A program made the position numbers and the translations under genes. From positions 4,346,667 through 4,410,666 of the forward strand of contig CP128386.1 in NCBI GenBank assembly GCA_030345135.1: DNA of 64,000 bases. Direction: 5' to 3'. Every line of letters begins with the position of its first letter. Position 1 is the stretch's first letter. This DNA comes from Chitinophagaceae bacterium DXS. GTDB taxonomy: Bacteria; Bacteroidota; Bacteroidia; Chitinophagales; Chitinophagaceae. This document shows, one piece after another, positions 52,351-60,194 of this stretch. The notes under the pieces are model-generated. The model had not been told where the DNA came from, did not search any database, and saw only the letters and a program-made list of their open reading frames with translations.

Positions 52351-52902
52351 TTAAATGGTTGGATGTTGTTTATATCTCTTTCGCAACCGCATTCCTAATG
52401 AGATAAGCATAACGCCAAACATGATGGCATAAATAGCGAAGATGATCATGATGGAAAGTATTCCGACAAAAGGATTTCTGAGTAACAAAATGCCAAACAG
52501 GATAGTTAAAATACCGCCGAATATATACCACCCTTCGCCGGTAATTGATTTTCGCAACCTGATGGCAATAGCAATTTCCGCAATGCCGGCAACAAGTGTC
52601 CAGAAAGCAATAAAATAAATGAGCGCTGCTGCAGTAGCAAACGGGTGATAAAACATGATTATACCGACAACTATGCCCGTGATACCCGAGAACAGGAGCC
52701 AGCCCCAGTCCGGGTTGGTCCTTCTTGAACTGATAGCGGAAACTACGCTGAATATTCCGTCAACAAAAAGAAATACACCCAGGAACAGAATGAGCGTGGC
52801 AAATGCAGCGCCGGGAGCAAAAAGGGCAATAAGCCCAAGAATAATTGCGAATACGCCCCTGAGTACAAAAAGCCACCAATATTGGCTAAACAAATGATTC
52901 AT
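52351..52902 (-). CDS. HdeD family acid-resistance membrane protein
   Basis: ATG 52902 gives 183 residues with six transmembrane helices in three pairs, the HdeD arrangement: WWLFVLRGVFAIILGLIALF, FLGVFLFVDGIFSVVSAI, DWGWLLFSGITGIVVGIIMFY, FWTLVAGIAEIAIAIRLR and GWYIFGGILTILFGILLL. The short basic C-terminus is cytoplasmic. HdeD proteins help survival at high cell density under acid in E. coli. The reading frame upstream of 52902 has no membrane or domain features. Convergent with the T9SS gene (2-base gap). Confidence 0.9.
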   Translation of the reverse strand: MNHLFSQYWWLFVLRGVFAIILGLIALFAPGAAFATLILFLGVFLFVDGIFSVVSAISSRRTNPDWGWLLFSGITGIVVGIIMFYHPFATAAALIYFIAFWTLVAGIAEIAIAIRLRKSITGEGWYIFGGILTILFGILLLRNPFVGILSIMIIFAIYAIMFGVMLISLGMRLRKRYKQHPTI

Positions 52903-53044
52903 AGCAAATATGTTATGTGTGAATAACAATGAGGTGCCAGAAATGTTCGGAGGTTGAGGATTTGCAGAATAAGAAAGAAGCATCTGTCCAAATGGTAAAA
53001 TTCTCTTCGTGTCAATAAAAGGTTAATTTCAGTGGCGTATTTTT

Positions 53045-53184
53045 TCATTGCCGTTCCGCTTTAGCGAACGGTAAATGAAGGCTTCTCGAAGTCGGCTTTA
53101 GCCATACAGCGGAATTATTGGGCTAAAGCCCAGAATGGATGGGAGATCAATTAGCATCCGTCGGCTGAAGCACGACGGCAATGA
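53045..53184. repeat. 140-bp structured intergenic element
   Basis: TCATTGCCGT 53045-53054 pairs with ACGGCAATGA 53175-53184, and within it sit further hairpins (CCGTTCGC-like stem around 53051-53071, GGGCTAAAGCCC 53120-53131). The same kind of GGCTAAAGCCC motif occurs near 59125-59150. The rest of the 466-base gap (52903-53368) holds nothing recognised. Confidence 0.65.
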
Positions 53185-53368
53185 ATCTAAATCAAGCAAC
53201 TTCACTAGGATATGTTAGTTCATTTGCGTTGCAGTCCTTTTAAATTTCGGAAGATTTCTTTATGTCGAAATGACGTTGATCGTTTATCAACACCAAGGAT
53301 TAGAGCCAGCCTCCGTGCTTTTTGCGATGATAATAAGATTGCTATTACAAGATAATAGAGTCGAATGA

Positions 53369-53647
53369 TTACAAAGCGTGTGATTTCATATAATTGATTT
53401 CATCCTGCAAACTTTTCATTCGCAGCAGCAAATGCTGGATTGCATCAATACCTTCCATATTAATATTCAAATCATAATGAAGATGAATAAATTTTTCCAG
53501 GTCGTGCAGTTGGTTGGTATGAATAAAGGTTTTTTCTTCAATAACATTTAGCTCAATCAACTCGTATTCCTGCAACGACTGGATAAACGACAATTCAATA
53601 TTGTAGTGAACACAACATTCTTCGGCAGCAATAAAATCTGTTTGCAT
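53369..53647 (-). CDS. cbpM: Chaperone modulator CbpM
   Basis: The 92-residue protein fits CbpM: an N-terminal MerR-like HTH-derived part (FIAAEECCVHYNIELSFIQSLQEYELIEL) and a helical end (LHYDLNINMEGIDAIQHLLLRMKSLQDEINYMKS). In E. coli CbpM binds the J-domain of CbpA and inhibits its co-chaperone and DNA-binding activity. Starts 19 bases after the end of cbpA, so the two form an operon. Confidence 0.88.
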   Translation of the reverse strand: MQTDFIAAEECCVHYNIELSFIQSLQEYELIELNVIEEKTFIHTNQLHDLEKFIHLHYDLNINMEGIDAIQHLLLRMKSLQDEINYMKSHAL

Positions 53648-53666
53648 AACAAAGTGTTTACTGTAT

Positions 53667-54563
53667 TTATAATGCAGCTAATCGTTTAAATAATTCCTTC
53701 TGCTGGTCTGTCAGGCCCGTTGGTATTTTTATAGTGAATGTTACTATAAGGTCACCATGCTCTCCTTCTTTTTTATATACCGGAAATCCTTTTCCCTTCA
53801 GTTTTGTCCTGGTTCCATTTTGTGTTTCAGGTTTAACTTTCAGCTTAACCTTGCCATCCATTGTATCTACCATAACTTCTCCACCTAAAACGGCGGTATA
53901 CAAATCAAGATCGATGTTAACATAAAGATCATTATCCACCCGTTTAAAAACCGGATCCTCTGCAATTACAAATGTTATGTATAAATCGCCCGCCGGACCA
54001 CCATTAACGCCGGGCCCGCCATGACCTTTCAGCTTAATCACCTGTCCGTTCGCAATTCCCGCGGGAACAGTGATGCGGATATTTTTTCCATTTACCGTTA
54101 AAGTATGCTGATGTGTTTTTGCAGCATCGCGCAGGTTTATGTGCATTTCTGCATTGTAATCCTGCCCACGAAACTTAATATTACCGCTTCTTCTACTAGT
54201 GCTGCCACCACTTCCGCCAAACATAGATTGAAAGAAATCGGAAAAGTCGTCATCATCAAAATGCTGGGAAAAATCTGCGCCGCCACCACCCGCTCCTGCA
54301 TAGGACTGAGAAGCCCGCGCTTTTTCATATTCTTCCGCATGCTGCCAGTTTTCGCCATACTGGTCGTATTTCTTTCTTTTTTCAGGATCACTTAAAACTT
54401 CATTCGCTTCATTTATCTGCTGAAAAGTTTTATGCGCGTTCTGATCGTTTGGATTTAAATCGGGATGATACTTCCTTGCAAGTTTCCGGTAAGCTTTCTT
54501 AATATCATCTGTGGAAGCACTTTTATCTACTCCTAATACTTTATAATAGTCAATAAATGCCAT
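53667..54563 (-). CDS. cbpA: DnaJ-like curved DNA-binding co-chaperone CbpA
   Basis: The 298-residue protein has an N-terminal J domain ([34 protein letters not shown], with HPD at ~32-34), a Gly/Phe-rich linker ([35 protein letters not shown]) and the DnaJ C-terminal substrate-binding domains with AMYVTVPAGI-like [19 protein letters not shown]. It lacks the DnaJ zinc finger, which identifies the CbpA/class B type. It stimulates DnaK. It is followed by cbpM. Confidence 0.93.
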   Translation of the reverse strand: MAFIDYYKVLGVDKSASTDDIKKAYRKLARKYHPDLNPNDQNAHKTFQQINEANEVLSDPEKRKKYDQYGENWQHAEEYEKARASQSYAGAGGGGADFSQHFDDDDFSDFFQSMFGGSGGSTSRRSGNIKFRGQDYNAEMHINLRDAAKTHQHTLTVNGKNIRITVPAGIANGQVIKLKGHGGPGVNGGPAGDLYITFVIAEDPVFKRVDNDLYVNIDLDLYTAVLGGEVMVDTMDGKVKLKVKPETQNGTRTKLKGKGFPVYKKEGEHGDLIVTFTIKIPTGLTDQQKELFKRLAAL

Positions 54564-54751
54564 AGCTTATTGTATAATGTATAAAGGCAAATTTTTTGCT
54601 GTGTTTATATCCTGGTGACCTGTATTGGCTCAGCCAGGTTTTGAAACTTAAATTTACTAATACCTCTTCATTTGTCCGCCAACATTTGGATAACATAATT
54701 TGAGGTAATTGGTTTAGTACTACAATCATTGTGCTGAAAACGGGACAATCA

Positions 54752-54891
54752 ATGTCGTTTCCTTAAGAGGTCAGGAAAAACAAAGCAAGCCTGAAATCTG
54801 GTACTTCGTACCCGTCCGAATGCGCATTCGGCGCGGGCGGGCTTCGTAAATCGTACTTGATGAATGCCAATTATTCTTAAGGAAACGACAT
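54752..54891. mobile_element. MITE-like element with 16-bp terminal inverted repeats
   Basis: ATGTCGTTTCCTTAAG 54752-54767 and CTTAAGGAAACGACAT 54876-54891 are perfect inverted repeats enclosing 108 bases, including the 58-bp repeat copy 54801-54858. Size and layout resemble a MITE, but no transposase and no clear target duplication were seen (ACAAT occurs near both ends but offset). Confidence 0.5.
54801..54858. repeat. 58-bp dispersed palindromic repeat, copy 2
   Basis: Reverse-complement match to 11023-11080 at 56 of 58 positions, with the same hairpin centre GAATGCGCATTC. Confidence 0.92.
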
Positions 54892-54923
54892 GGACAGGAC
54901 AATAGAGAATGACTCGCGAAGAT

Positions 54924-54931
54924 TATATTTG
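54924..54931 (+). promoter_or_regulatory. Candidate -7 box before the HAD gene
   Basis: TATATTTG fits TAnnTTTG and lies 28 bases before ATG 54959; it is downstream of an alternative in-frame ATG at 54890, which supports the later start. Confidence 0.35.
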
Positions 54932-54958
54932 CAGACATCTTCCAAAAAATCATTCCTC

Positions 54959-55576
54959 ATGAATCAGGCACCAACCATTACAACATTGTTCCTGGATATT
55001 GGTGGAGTTCTTTTAACCAATGGATGGGACAGAACAGCAAGAAAATCTGCTGCTGAAACCTTCTCACTCAATCTGGCTGAATTTGAAGAACGACACCATC
55101 TTACTTTCGATACTTATGAAGAAGGTAAATTAACATTGGATGAATACCTTGACCGTGTAGTGTTCTATGAAAAGAGGTTTTTCAGCAGGCACGATTTCCG
55201 CGAATTTATGTTTGCGCAATCGTCACCGTTTGACGATATGATAGAAATGGTAAAAGGGCTGAAGTCCAGGTACAATCTGAAAATTGCGATTGTAAACAAT
55301 GAAGGAAGAGAACTCAATCGCCATCGTATTCATACATTCGGACTGAATAAGTTTGTTGACTTTTTTATCTCCTCATGCTTTGTGCATTTCAGAAAACCCG
55401 ATGCAGATATTTTCAGAATAGCCCTGGACATTGCATTGGTGGAACCGGATGAAGTTGTGTATATAGAAGACAGACCAATGTTTGTGTCTGTTGCCGAAAG
55501 TTTAGGGATCAATGGCATTTGCCATACGGATTATGCTTCGACGAAAGAGAAGCTTGCTGCCTGGGGACTTGGATGA
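54959..55576 (+). CDS. HAD family hydrolase
   Basis: From ATG 54959 the protein is 205 residues of the HAD-IA subfamily: motif I FLDIGGVLL (nucleophile Asp13, with Ile/Gly in place of the second Asp), cap helices (AEFEERHHLTFDTYEEGKLTLDEYLDRVVFY), motif II IAIVNNEGRE, motif III Lys in HFRKPDADIF and motif IV VVYIEDRPMFV. The missing second Asp of DxD suggests dehalogenase- or epoxide hydrolase-type rather than classic phosphatase chemistry, as in YihX-like members that still hydrolyse phosphates. Substrate unknown. Confidence 0.88.
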   Translation: MNQAPTITTLFLDIGGVLLTNGWDRTARKSAAETFSLNLAEFEERHHLTFDTYEEGKLTLDEYLDRVVFYEKRFFSRHDFREFMFAQSSPFDDMIEMVKGLKSRYNLKIAIVNNEGRELNRHRIHTFGLNKFVDFFISSCFVHFRKPDADIFRIALDIALVEPDEVVYIEDRPMFVSVAESLGINGICHTDYASTKEKLAAWGLG

Positions 55577-55609
55577 GACGTTGATTGGGACGCGAATTGT
55601 CTTGACCGG

Positions 55610-55858
55610 GATTTGGGGGATTAAGGGATTGACAGGATTTGAATTTTTTTAGCCACAGAGGCACTGAAGCACAGAGGATTGCTCTCTCTGTAGCAAACGA
55701 AAAAACACTGTGTATTCTGTGCAAAAAACTCCTTTACCTCTGTGGTAAAAACCGACATTTTCAATTTTCAACTTTCAATTATCCATTAATTCCGGACCTG
55801 GATTTGGGAGATTGGGGGATTGATTTTTTTAGCCTCAGAGGCACTGAAGCACAGAGGA
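55610..55858. repeat. Two copies of GATTTGGG/CACAGAGG repeat, 180 bp apart
   Basis: TTTTTTTAGCC(A or T)CAGAGG and CACTGAAGCACAGAGGA run together at 55644-55678 and again at 55824-55858, each preceded by a GATTTGGGGGATT-like block. Further ACTCCTTTACCTCTGTGGTA and CTTCTGTGGTAAAAAAATTC fragments lie between and after. Open frames through this region translate to artefactual FFSHRGTEAQR strings and were not called. It fills the 394-base gap between the HAD and permease genes. Confidence 0.9.
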
Positions 55859-55970
55859 ATTTGAATTGCATGATTTCGTGTATTCTCCAATGTATTTTCT
55901 CTGTGCGATCTGTGAAAAAACTTCGTGTCTTCTGTGGTAAAAAAATTCAGTGCTTCAGTGGCAAACAAGG

Positions 55971-57296
55971 TTATCGTACAAAGAAGCTAATTAAAAATAA
56001 CACAGCCAACACATACATCACCGGCGAAATTTCTTTTTTACGTCCGCTGAAAAGTTTAAGCAATACATAAGACAGCATACCAAAAACAATACCTTCGGCA
56101 ATGCTATAAGTATAAGGCATCATTACAATAGCGAGAAATGCCGGAACTGCTTCTGTTACATCGTTGAATTCAATTTGCTTTACTGCACTCATCATTAACA
56201 TACCCACAATTATCAAAGCCGGAGCTGTTGCCGCAGCAGGTATCATTGCAAATAACGGTGCAAAAAACAGGGCAAGAACAAACAAACATGCTACTGTAAA
56301 CGCTGTTAGCCCTGTACGTCCACCAGTTGCAATACCACTTGCACTTTCAACGTAAGCCGCAACAACACTCGTTCCCAAAATAGATCCCACGGTAGTACCG
56401 ATAGCATCCGCCAACAATGCTTTTTTTGCCTGGGGAATTTTTCCGTTTTTATCAAGTAGCCCGGCTTTGCTACATAACCCTATCAGCGTTCCTACAGTAT
56501 CAAAAAGGTTAACCATAAGCAATGTGAAAAGAATCACCAGCATATCAAGACTGAAGATCTTTTCAAACTTTAGTTGCATGAATGTTTCCGAGATGGATGG
56601 AGGAAGGCTCACAACTTTCCCGCCCGCTGGCAATTGGGTAAGGCCTAATGGGATACCTGCAACGGTCGCAACGGCTATCCCAATAAGTAAGGCTGCATTT
56701 ACGTTTTTAAACATCAGAACAGCACTAACCAATAAGCCAAGCATGGCGATGATAGGTCCGGCAGATTTTATGTTACCCATCTTTACGATAACGCCGTCCA
56801 ACTGGTTATTGCCAATATAAGTCATGCCGGTTTCCACAATGCCTGCATTCACCATTCCTATCAACGCAATGAATAAGCCAATGCCAACAGAGATGGCATG
56901 TTTAAGATTTATTGGAATACTATCAATGATCGCTTCGCGGATACGAAACAGCGATAAAAAGATAAATAGCAAGCCTTCCAGGAAAACCGCAGTAAGCGCA
57001 AACTGCCAGGTATAGCCCATGCGAAGAACAATAGTGTACGCAAGAAATGCATTCAATCCCATGCCAGGAGCCAGTGCAATAGGAAGCTTGGCATAAAAAG
57101 CCATTACCAGCGTGCCCGCAACCGCGGCAAGCGCGGTTGCTGTGATCTGCGCTTCGAAAGGCATTCCGGCTTTGGAAAGAATAACAGGATTTACCACCAG
57201 GATATAAGCCATTGTAGAAAACGTAGTAAGCCCTGCAAGAATTTCTTTTTTTACAGTTGTGTTATTCTCTTTTAAGCGGAAAAAAGATGATAGCAT
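55971..57296 (-). CDS. pbuG: NCS2/AzgA family purine permease (guanine/hypoxanthine type)
   Basis: The 441-residue protein has the 14-segment NCS2 layout and AzgA/PbuG signatures: LAGLTTFSTMAYILVVNPVIL near the N-terminus, KLPIALAPGMGLNAFLAYTIV, ISVGIGLFIALIGMVNAGIV, LVNLFDTVGTLIGLC and STSVVAAYVESASGIATGGRTGLTA. It imports hypoxanthine, guanine or adenine by proton symport. No purine riboswitch was recognised in the ~340-base upstream region, which instead holds an AAAGCCTAAAGCTG-type repeat near 57416-57446. Confidence 0.92.
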   Translation of the reverse strand: MLSSFFRLKENNTTVKKEILAGLTTFSTMAYILVVNPVILSKAGMPFEAQITATALAAVAGTLVMAFYAKLPIALAPGMGLNAFLAYTIVLRMGYTWQFALTAVFLEGLLFIFLSLFRIREAIIDSIPINLKHAISVGIGLFIALIGMVNAGIVETGMTYIGNNQLDGVIVKMGNIKSAGPIIAMLGLLVSAVLMFKNVNAALLIGIAVATVAGIPLGLTQLPAGGKVVSLPPSISETFMQLKFEKIFSLDMLVILFTLLMVNLFDTVGTLIGLCSKAGLLDKNGKIPQAKKALLADAIGTTVGSILGTSVVAAYVESASGIATGGRTGLTAFTVACLFVLALFFAPLFAMIPAAATAPALIIVGMLMMSAVKQIEFNDVTEAVPAFLAIVMMPYTYSIAEGIVFGMLSYVLLKLFSGRKKEISPVMYVLAVLFLISFFVR

Positions 57297-57541
57297 AAGC
57301 GACCAGGTTATAAAGGGTATAAGTTTAATTACGCTGTGAAATTAGTTGATATAACGCAAAGGAGAAGTGGTAAGTTGCAGGTTATACGTTGTACGTTTTT
57401 TGAAGCGGAGGGAGAAGCTGAAAGCGTAAAGCCTAAAGCTGAAAGCGGTGCGCGTGCGAACGATGACGTTTAAGGGGTGCTCATGATTTCCACTATCTGA
57501 AGAATAAGTTGAAGTCGTTCTTCACGGGCTTTGCGAAATAA

Positions 57542-57575
57542 AAAGGCCAGCAAATTATTCGCTGGCCTTTCCTTT
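57542..57575. terminator. Terminator between sugar dehydrogenase and permease genes
   Basis: AAAGGCCAGC 57542-57551 pairs with GCTGGCCTTT 57561-57570; T runs follow on both strands. It probably ends the minus-strand sugar dehydrogenase transcript. Confidence 0.85.
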
Positions 57576-57609
57576 AAATTTGGAATAAGATTGTAAGATA
57601 TAGTGCTGC

Positions 57610-57642
57610 TTCACCATTCACCATTGACTATTCACTATTCAC
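57610..57642. repeat. TTCACCATT/ACTATTCAC repeat covering a stop codon
   Basis: TTCACCATTCACCATTGACT followed by ATTCACTATTCAC. The TGA stop of the minus-strand dehydrogenase (57639-57641) lies inside it. Confidence 0.88.
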
Positions 57643-58901
57643 TTTTTATACTGTATCCGGTAAATAGTTCCCCCCGCATCGTCAGCCACATAAATAGATC
57701 CGTCTGCACCCTGCGCAAGTCCGCAAGGTTTGTGCTGAACGCTGGTTCCGGTAGGATTAAAACCATCTGCAAAGATTTCCCATTGTCCGGAAGGCTTGCC
57801 GTTTTTGAACGGAACAAAAGCTATGAGATAACCTTTCTGCAATTCGGGTGATTTACCATGAAAGGCAATGAAAGCGCCATGCTTATACTTTTCAGGAAAA
57901 GAATTACCGGTATAAAATAACAGTGCGTTAGGAGCAAGATGCGCCGGAAAAGCAACTACCGGGTCAATGGTTTTTTTGCCACCCGTTTTCTTGCCATCGC
58001 CACCATATTCCGGAGCGAGGATCTTTTTATTTTGCTGCTGATCGTAATATACGTAGGGCCAGCCGGCGTCGTCTTCTTTGCGAAGCTCATACATTGTTTC
58101 TGCGGGCAGTGTTGCATCCTGTTCTTTTGAGAAATACTGCGGATACAAAAGATTTAACTGGTCACGGCCGTGCTGCATTACAAACAGCGAGTTGGTTGCG
58201 GTGTTCCAATCCAGTCCTACAACATTTTTTAAACCCGTAGCATAACGAATGCCATCTTTAAAATGCTGGTCCGCTTTATCGGTTTTGTATTTCCAGATGC
58301 CGCCGGCGGAATCAAGAATCGGGCAAGGCATTGGCGCAGTAAGATTTTTCCCTTCCAGGCATGCATTGGCGTAAGAGCCGACATTTACATACAGATTGCC
58401 TTTATTGTCAACTGCCAGCGATTTTGAATTGTCCCTGTTGTGATTAACCAGCCCCGACACAATTTTTTCCGGAGCGTCAGGACTGATCACTTCATTGTTA
58501 TCATTTAGTTTGTAACGATAGATATCATCGTTGGATGAAGCATAGAGATAGCCATTCTTCACAAGAATGCCGGTACCAGGATAGTTACCAAAACCAATTT
58601 GTTCATCCGGGTTTCCATCTCCATTGTTATCTTTTAAAAAGTAGATGCCCTTGCCATCTTTCAGTTTGGACAATTTTACATAAATATCACCTTTATTGGT
58701 AACAGTAAGATGCCTGGCCCCGTTAAGACCCGTAGCTATAATATTTGCATGAAAGCCGGAAGGAAGCGTTAATGGTGCTGTAGGCAGTGTGTCATTAAGA
58801 ACTTCATGCACAATAAACGTGGTATCCTTTGCATAGGCCGAGGCAAATCGTGGTAATGCCAGGGCCGATAAAAGACCAAGACAGTAAAAAACTTTTTTCA
58901 T
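57639..58901 (-). CDS. PQQ-type soluble sugar dehydrogenase/sorbosone dehydrogenase-like beta-propeller
   Basis: ATG 58901 gives 420 residues with a signal peptide (MKKVFYCLGLLSALALPRFASAYA). The rest is a six-bladed propeller of the GDH_B/L-sorbosone dehydrogenase type: LPSGFHANIIATGLNGARHLTVTNKGDIYVKL, the LLFYTGNSFPEKYKHGAFIAFHG segment and CGLAQGADGSIYVADDAGGTIYRI. These periplasmic enzymes oxidise sugars or aldoses using PQQ or related cofactors. The frame upstream of 58901 has no signal. Its stop codon lies within a dispersed repeat. Confidence 0.85.
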   Translation of the reverse strand: MKKVFYCLGLLSALALPRFASAYAKDTTFIVHEVLNDTLPTAPLTLPSGFHANIIATGLNGARHLTVTNKGDIYVKLSKLKDGKGIYFLKDNNGDGNPDEQIGFGNYPGTGILVKNGYLYASSNDDIYRYKLNDNNEVISPDAPEKIVSGLVNHNRDNSKSLAVDNKGNLYVNVGSYANACLEGKNLTAPMPCPILDSAGGIWKYKTDKADQHFKDGIRYATGLKNVVGLDWNTATNSLFVMQHGRDQLNLLYPQYFSKEQDATLPAETMYELRKEDDAGWPYVYYDQQQNKKILAPEYGGDGKKTGGKKTIDPVVAFPAHLAPNALLFYTGNSFPEKYKHGAFIAFHGKSPELQKGYLIAFVPFKNGKPSGQWEIFADGFNPTGTSVQHKPCGLAQGADGSIYVADDAGGTIYRIQYKK

Positions 58902-59364
58902 GGTTGCTTGAGAAATATATGATGGATAAAGATAAAGGTTGATGTGAAAAGGCACGCGCAAAAAAGCGAAATAAAGGGACGACTAAGTAAAAACGTAGCA
59001 CAGGATGGAAATCAACCTTGTCTGCGGTGCAACATTTGAATTGGTTTGGTCAATATTTAATTGCCTTGATCCACAACAGGATGCTCCTACGGAGCAACAC
59101 AATCGAACAATCCCTAACTAAATGATATTGGGCTATAGGTTAAAGCCCTAACGGACTATGATGTCTGTATTCGGGCATTTCTATTGAGCTTAATTCCCTA
59201 CGGGAAAACCTGTTATTGTTATGAAATCTGTTATTGGGCACACACGAGGTCCCAAATACTGATTCGATTGTGATATTTTATGAGTGTTTGATATAGAAAA
59301 CTTTTATCTAAACGACATGGGCTTGCAAATAGAGCATCAAGAAGATAAAGGAAGTTATCCTGGA
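58902..59364. other. 463-base gap with repeat fragments
   Basis: Contains TCCTACGGAGCA (59092-59103), TTGGGCTATAGGTTAAAGCC (59128-59147) and CCCTACGGGA fragments of short repeats related to those at 53.1 kb. No gene, promoter or terminator could be assigned. Confidence 0.45.
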
Positions 59365-59610
59365 TTAGACTGACACAAGAGCGTTTGTCAACGAGTATTT
59401 TTTTCCAGCAGCCTTAATTTCGTCTGTAATCTCGTCCATGCTTGTTTTTGATAATTCAAATCTATTCGATAGTTCCACACAGCCGTTTAATGTCTGCTTT
59501 GAAAGCTCAATACTTATCAGGTCGATAAGATCGCTGAAAGTGAGATGTTCGCTCCGGAAACCAAACTTATTGTACTCAACATCTGATATAGAAATATTAA
59601 GCATCCGCAT
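59365..59610 (-). CDS. Small protein, possible antitoxin
   Basis: The 81-residue protein (MRMLNISISDVEYNKFGFRS...) starts with a short beta strand then helices rich in Ser/Glu/Lys, resembling the small antitoxin-like proteins that accompany PIN-type toxins in Bacteroidota (ISDVEYxKFGF, SxLIDLISIELxKQ, LSKxxMDEIxxEI). No toxin frame was found downstream or upstream, so it would be an orphan. ATG at residue 3 is an alternative start. The assignment is by resemblance only. Confidence 0.5.
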   Translation of the reverse strand: MRMLNISISDVEYNKFGFRSEHLTFSDLIDLISIELSKQTLNGCVELSNRFELSKTSMDEITDEIKAAGKKYSLTNALVSV

Positions 59611-59665
59611 GCTTATCCTTTAATTCGTTCCAATTTACGCTTTTATCATCTTGCGAGAACTTCTG

Positions 59666-60043
59666 TCAATACTCATTTTTAACTACCGGTTCCAACTCCG
59701 CCATCTCCTCTTCAGAAAATATCCTTGATTGAATATAAAACCGCACACCCAACGGTATCTCAAGTGAAAAGCTGCTGCCTCTCCCCGGTGTTACATCCAG
59801 GATAAGCTGCGTGTGTTTCCAATATTCAAACTGATCAGCGCCCATATAAAACTTGCATCCCTCTATCTTTCCAAGGCACACATCGCTTCCGCCAATTTTG
59901 AACTCGCCGTCGGCAAAACACATGGGCTGCGAACCATCACAACAACCGCCGCTTTGATGAAACATCAGGGGGCCATGTTCTGCCCGTAATTTTTCTATTA
60001 GTTCTATTGCCTTTGGTGTGGCAATTACTCTTGGAATTGACAT
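59666..60043 (-). CDS. DUF779 family protein
   Basis: The 125-residue protein matches DUF779: PRVIATPKAIELIEKLRAEHGPLMFHQSGGCCDGSQPMCFADGEF with the conserved GGCCDGS, then FYMGADQFEYWKHTQLILDVTPGRGSSFSLEIPLGVRF. Members are encoded next to acetaldehyde dehydrogenase genes and may help or protect the dehydrogenase; the paired Cys suggests redox or metal binding. It is downstream of the aldehyde dehydrogenase gene on the same strand, with an intervening hairpin. Confidence 0.92.
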   Translation of the reverse strand: MSIPRVIATPKAIELIEKLRAEHGPLMFHQSGGCCDGSQPMCFADGEFKIGGSDVCLGKIEGCKFYMGADQFEYWKHTQLILDVTPGRGSSFSLEIPLGVRFYIQSRIFSEEEMAELEPVVKNEY

Positions 60044-60070
60044 ACGCTGTTTGTTATTTTTAGAAAAAAT

Positions 60071-60094
60071 AACCCCCGCTAAAAAGCAGGGATT
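60071..60094 (-). terminator. Hairpin between aldB and the DUF779 gene
   Basis: On the minus strand AATCCCTGCT (60094-60085) pairs with AGCGGGGGTT (60080-60071, two G-U) and is followed by ATTTTTTC, so transcription into the DUF779 gene may be reduced or require another promoter. Confidence 0.65.
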
Positions 60095-60194
60095 ATTGTT
60101 CGTGTGATATCCGTTTTAATCCGTCAACGAAATCGTTTCGCCTGTCAACGACGCAGGCAGGAATTCACACTTCCTCCTTCACCAATCACTATCA

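Noticed and set aside
55639-56070. 143-codon plus-strand frame starting MNFFSHRGTEAQR
   Set aside because: It reads through the CACAGAG repeats and the 3' end of the permease gene; FSHRGTEAQR is a common artefactual translation of this repeat family.
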